Below, piece by piece: positions 60,501 to 64,000 of a stretch of DNA of 64,000 nt. A program made the translations under genes and the position numbers. Source of the stretch: Microbacterium sp. UFMG61. Lineage in GTDB: Bacteria; Actinomycetota; Actinomycetes; Actinomycetales; Microbacteriaceae. How positions within the stretch are numbered: the stretch's first letter is position 1; every line of letters begins with the position of its first letter. The DNA is taken from the NCBI RefSeq assembly GCF_015354505.1, contig NZ_JACAFP010000002.1, positions 186,001 to 250,000 of the forward strand, written 5' to 3'. The notes below the pieces were generated by a model. That model did not search any database, was not told the origin of the DNA, and saw only the letters and a program-made list of their open reading frames with translations.

Positions 60501-62485
60501 GCGCCGCGTTGATCCGATCGGCGTGGCATCTCGACGCGGATCTCAGCGACCATGATCTGGTCGAGGCGACGCGGGCCGGGGACAGCAATGCCTATGGCGT
60601 GCTCTGGGATCGGCACTCGCCGTCTGCGCTGCGCGCCGCGCGCGCGATCACGAGTTCGATCGACCCCGAGGACCTCGTCAGCGAGGCGTTCGCCAAGACC
60701 TTCAGCGCGATCAAGAACGGGGGAGGGCCCACCGACGCCTTCCGCCCCTACCTGTTCGCCGCCGTGCGCAGCGCGGCGGCGACCTGGGGAGGCAGGCAGA
60801 AGGACATCGCCCTCGAGTACATCGACGAGATGCCGGTCGATGACACCGAGGACTCCCTCGACCTCCTGTCGGACAGGTCGCTGCTGACGGCGGCATTCAA
60901 AGACCTGCCCGAGCGCTGGCGCACGCTGCTCTGGTACCTCGAGGTCGAGGGGATGAAGCCACGCGAGATCGCTCCGCTCATGGGGCTCAGTCCCAACGCG
61001 GTGTCGGTGCTCGCCGCGCGGGCACGCGAGGGGTTCAAGACGGCCTGGCTGCAGGCTCACATCGCCGCGCCGGAGCGGGATCCCGAGTGCCGTTGGACCT
61101 GCGAGCGCATCGTCGCACAGGGGCGTAAGCGTCATATCGCTCGGGCCGACAGGGTGCGCTTCGAGGCGCATCTCGAACAGTGCCGGCGATGCACGATCGC
61201 GAGCGCGGAGGTCACCGAGGCCTCGTCGAAGCTGCGTGCCGTGCTCCTCCCGCTGATCCTCGGCGGCCCGGCGGCCGCGCTCTACTCGGCGGGCTCTCCT
61301 GCGCCCGCATCCGCCTCGGTCGGCGCGTCCGGCGGCGCGGCCAAGAACCTGGCCCCACTGCTCGTCGCGGCAGGGACGATCCTCGCGGTGGGGGCGGGTG
61401 CGGTCGCGTTCGCATCACAGCTGCTCTCGGCTGATGCGCCGGGTTCCGACGCGTCCGCTCCGACGTCGGTGGTGGTCGACTCGCCGGCGCCGGACGATTC
61501 ACCGAGCGGTGACGATGCGGCGACGCCCCGGCCCACTCCCTCGACCGTGAGCCAGCTGCCGACTCCTGCGCCGGCTCCTGCTCCGGAGATGCAGCCGAGC
61601 TCCGATGGCGATGATGCGGTGCGGGATGCGGAGGCCGGTCCGGTCGACGTGAGCGGTCCGACCGGTCCCGGGCCCGTCTCGGCGCGGCCACCGGCGATCG
61701 TCGCGCCGTCCGGTCCTGCGGCGCCGTCAGCGGCGGCCGGTCAGCCGTCGGCGCCCACGGGGGAGCAGCCGGCGCCGAGCGCGGAGCCGACTCCTCCGGC
61801 GGTCGAGCCGAGTGAACCGCCGAGGGTCGCGCCGACCCCACTGCCGTCTCCGACCGTCGAGCCGACTCCGACTCCGACTCCGACTCCGACTCCGACGCCG
61901 TCCCCGTCCCCGCCTCCGGCGGTCGAGCCGCCCGTGACGATCTCCTGGGTGATCCCGCAGCCGGCGACGGTTCCTCCCGACGTGACCGGCACGGGAACGC
62001 CCGGCGGTGATGTCGCGATCCTCGATGAGAGTGGCCTGGTCGTGGGCACGGCCGTGGTCGGGGATGACGGATCGTTCGCCGTCGCGATCGACGCGGCCTC
62101 GCTCCACCAGGGCATGACGATCACGGCTCGACACACGTCGCCGCACACCGGGAAGGAATCGCGGAGCGAGCCGCTCGGTCCGGTCGTGTTCGAGCTCCCC
62201 TCGGTGCTCGGAGCGGGCGGGGCCCGAGACGTGCGACGGATCGACGCGGACGCCGACGGAGCGAGTGACGACGTGGAGCTCTCGATCCACGGGATCGCCG
62301 AGGCATCCGTCCGGGTGACCGTCGACGGCTCGCCTCTGGCGACGGCCGTGCTCGAAGACGGCTGGTGGGCCGAGAGCATTCTCGACCTGCGGCCCGGCCT
62401 GCACCGCATCACGCTGCGCTACGTCGACCCGGCGACGGGTGCCCTGGGGCCGGAGGCGGTCGAGCACATCGTCGTGCGTCCCTGA
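60497..62485 (+). CDS. Membrane-tethered sigma factor fused to anti-sigma-like domain and Ig-like ectodomain
   Basis: A 662-aa protein. Residues about 15-190 form a sigma-70 ECF-like factor (LVEATRAGDSNAYGVLWDRHS; IDPEDLVSEAFAKTF; PLMGLSPNAVSVLAARARE). A zinc-type motif follows (Cys198, Cys202, then His225-x3-Cys229-x2-Cys232), as in zf-HC2 anti-sigma domains. A membrane segment lies at about 286-308, perhaps preceded by another hydrophobic stretch at 244-262. A Pro/Thr/Ser-rich stalk (about 315-480) ends in PTPTPT repeats encoded by CCGACT tandem copies. Two Ig-like modules (about 483-580 and 590-662; TGTPGGDVAILDESGLVVGT) end the chain. Topology implies the sigma part is inside and the Ig part outside. 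Confidence 0.82.
   Translation: MSAALIRSAWHLDADLSDHDLVEATRAGDSNAYGVLWDRHSPSALRAARAITSSIDPEDLVSEAFAKTFSAIKNGGGPTDAFRPYLFAAVRSAAATWGGRQKDIALEYIDEMPVDDTEDSLDLLSDRSLLTAAFKDLPERWRTLLWYLEVEGMKPREIAPLMGLSPNAVSVLAARAREGFKTAWLQAHIAAPERDPECRWTCERIVAQGRKRHIARADRVRFEAHLEQCRRCTIASAEVTEASSKLRAVLLPLILGGPAAALYSAGSPAPASASVGASGGAAKNLAPLLVAAGTILAVGAGAVAFASQLLSADAPGSDASAPTSVVVDSPAPDDSPSGDDAATPRPTPSTVSQLPTPAPAPAPEMQPSSDGDDAVRDAEAGPVDVSGPTGPGPVSARPPAIVAPSGPAAPSAAAGQPSAPTGEQPAPSAEPTPPAVEPSEPPRVAPTPLPSPTVEPTPTPTPTPTPTPSPSPPPAVEPPVTISWVIPQPATVPPDVTGTGTPGGDVAILDESGLVVGTAVVGDDGSFAVAIDAASLHQGMTITARHTSPHTGKESRSEPLGPVVFELPSVLGAGGARDVRRIDADADGASDDVELSIHGIAEASVRVTVDGSPLATAVLEDGWWAESILDLRPGLHRITLRYVDPATGALGPEAVEHIVVRP
61858..61908 (+). 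repeat. Hexanucleotide repeat encoding Pro-Thr stalk
   Basis: The hexamer CCGACT is repeated about six times, ending in CCGTCC copies. It encodes PTPTPT followed by PSPSP in the stalk of the fused sigma protein. It is prone to slippage in in-frame six-base steps. Confidence 0.8.
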
Positions 62486-62553
62486 GAGAGGAGCACGGCG
62501 GGGAAGGCGTCGGAACGACCGTGAAGGGCGACCCGGTCGGAGTCGTCGGATGA

Positions 62554-64000
<1,447 letters not shown>

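Overview
The window looks like chromosome from a high-GC actinobacterium, most likely a Microbacterium or close relative in Microbacteriaceae. This rests on strongly GC-biased third codon positions, LPXTG surface proteins with a class C sortase, SufS-SufU organisation, the RhaI/RhaM/RhaEW rhamnose route, several leaderless-looking starts (TAnnnT box about 6 nt before ATG), and LacI/ROK regulation of many small sugar operons. The genus is inference. Genes are dense and no gap without a gene exceeds 300 bases. I saw no rRNA, CRISPR array, transposase, integrase or phage gene.

Layout. 0-5.1 kb: the end of a CUT1 sugar ABC operon (LplB-type permease, YesL-like protein running off the left edge), its LacI regulator, a degenerate M24 peptidase-fold protein and a Gfo/Idh oxidoreductase, with four LacI-type operators. 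5.2-17.2 kb: a complete L-rhamnose regulon: LacI regulator, CUT2 importer (rhaT-P-Q-S) and, convergent to it, rhaM-rhaI-esterase-rhaEW-rhaB. Both promoters carry a TGAATCG(A/T)TTCA operator. 17.3-27.4 kb: serine hydrolase, ABC exporter, then Gfo/Idh, a beta-propeller glycosidase-like protein, a second CUT1 importer with its own YesL-like protein, and a LacI regulator. 27.4 kb: tRNA-Ser(GCU). 27.6-36 kb: lipoprotein, a short UvrA-like ATPase, aldo/keto reductase, SDR, LytR-CpsA-Psr protein, LysR regulator and VOC protein. 36-41 kb: LacI plus 2-hydroxyacid dehydrogenase, divergent from a Gfo/Idh-cupin-Gfo/Idh operon. 41.2-45 kb: xylAB divergent from a ROK regulator. 45-48.2 kb: AraC/GyrI, GyrI, DUF1206 and LysE genes.

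48.3-54.1 kb: a sortase-assembled pilus operon (large LPTTG adhesin, LPLTG shaft pilin, sortase C, and a small divergent sortase-like protein). Two paralogous sigma-70-family factors lie to its right (54.3 and 60.5 kb). The second is fused in one chain to an HxxxCxxC anti-sigma-like zinc motif, a membrane segment, a Pro/Thr-rich stalk and Ig-like domains. Between them are a PucR regulator and a divergent amino-acid-type ABC importer with an FMN-dependent 2-hydroxyacid oxidase; this operon ends in the fused sigma gene. The window closes with sufS and the start of sufU.

The most interesting material is the pilus locus with its extra sortase-like protein and the nearby membrane-tethered sigma factor. 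Also notable are a set of long perfect hairpins in intergenic gaps and the apparent over-use of GGATGC/GCATCC across the whole window.
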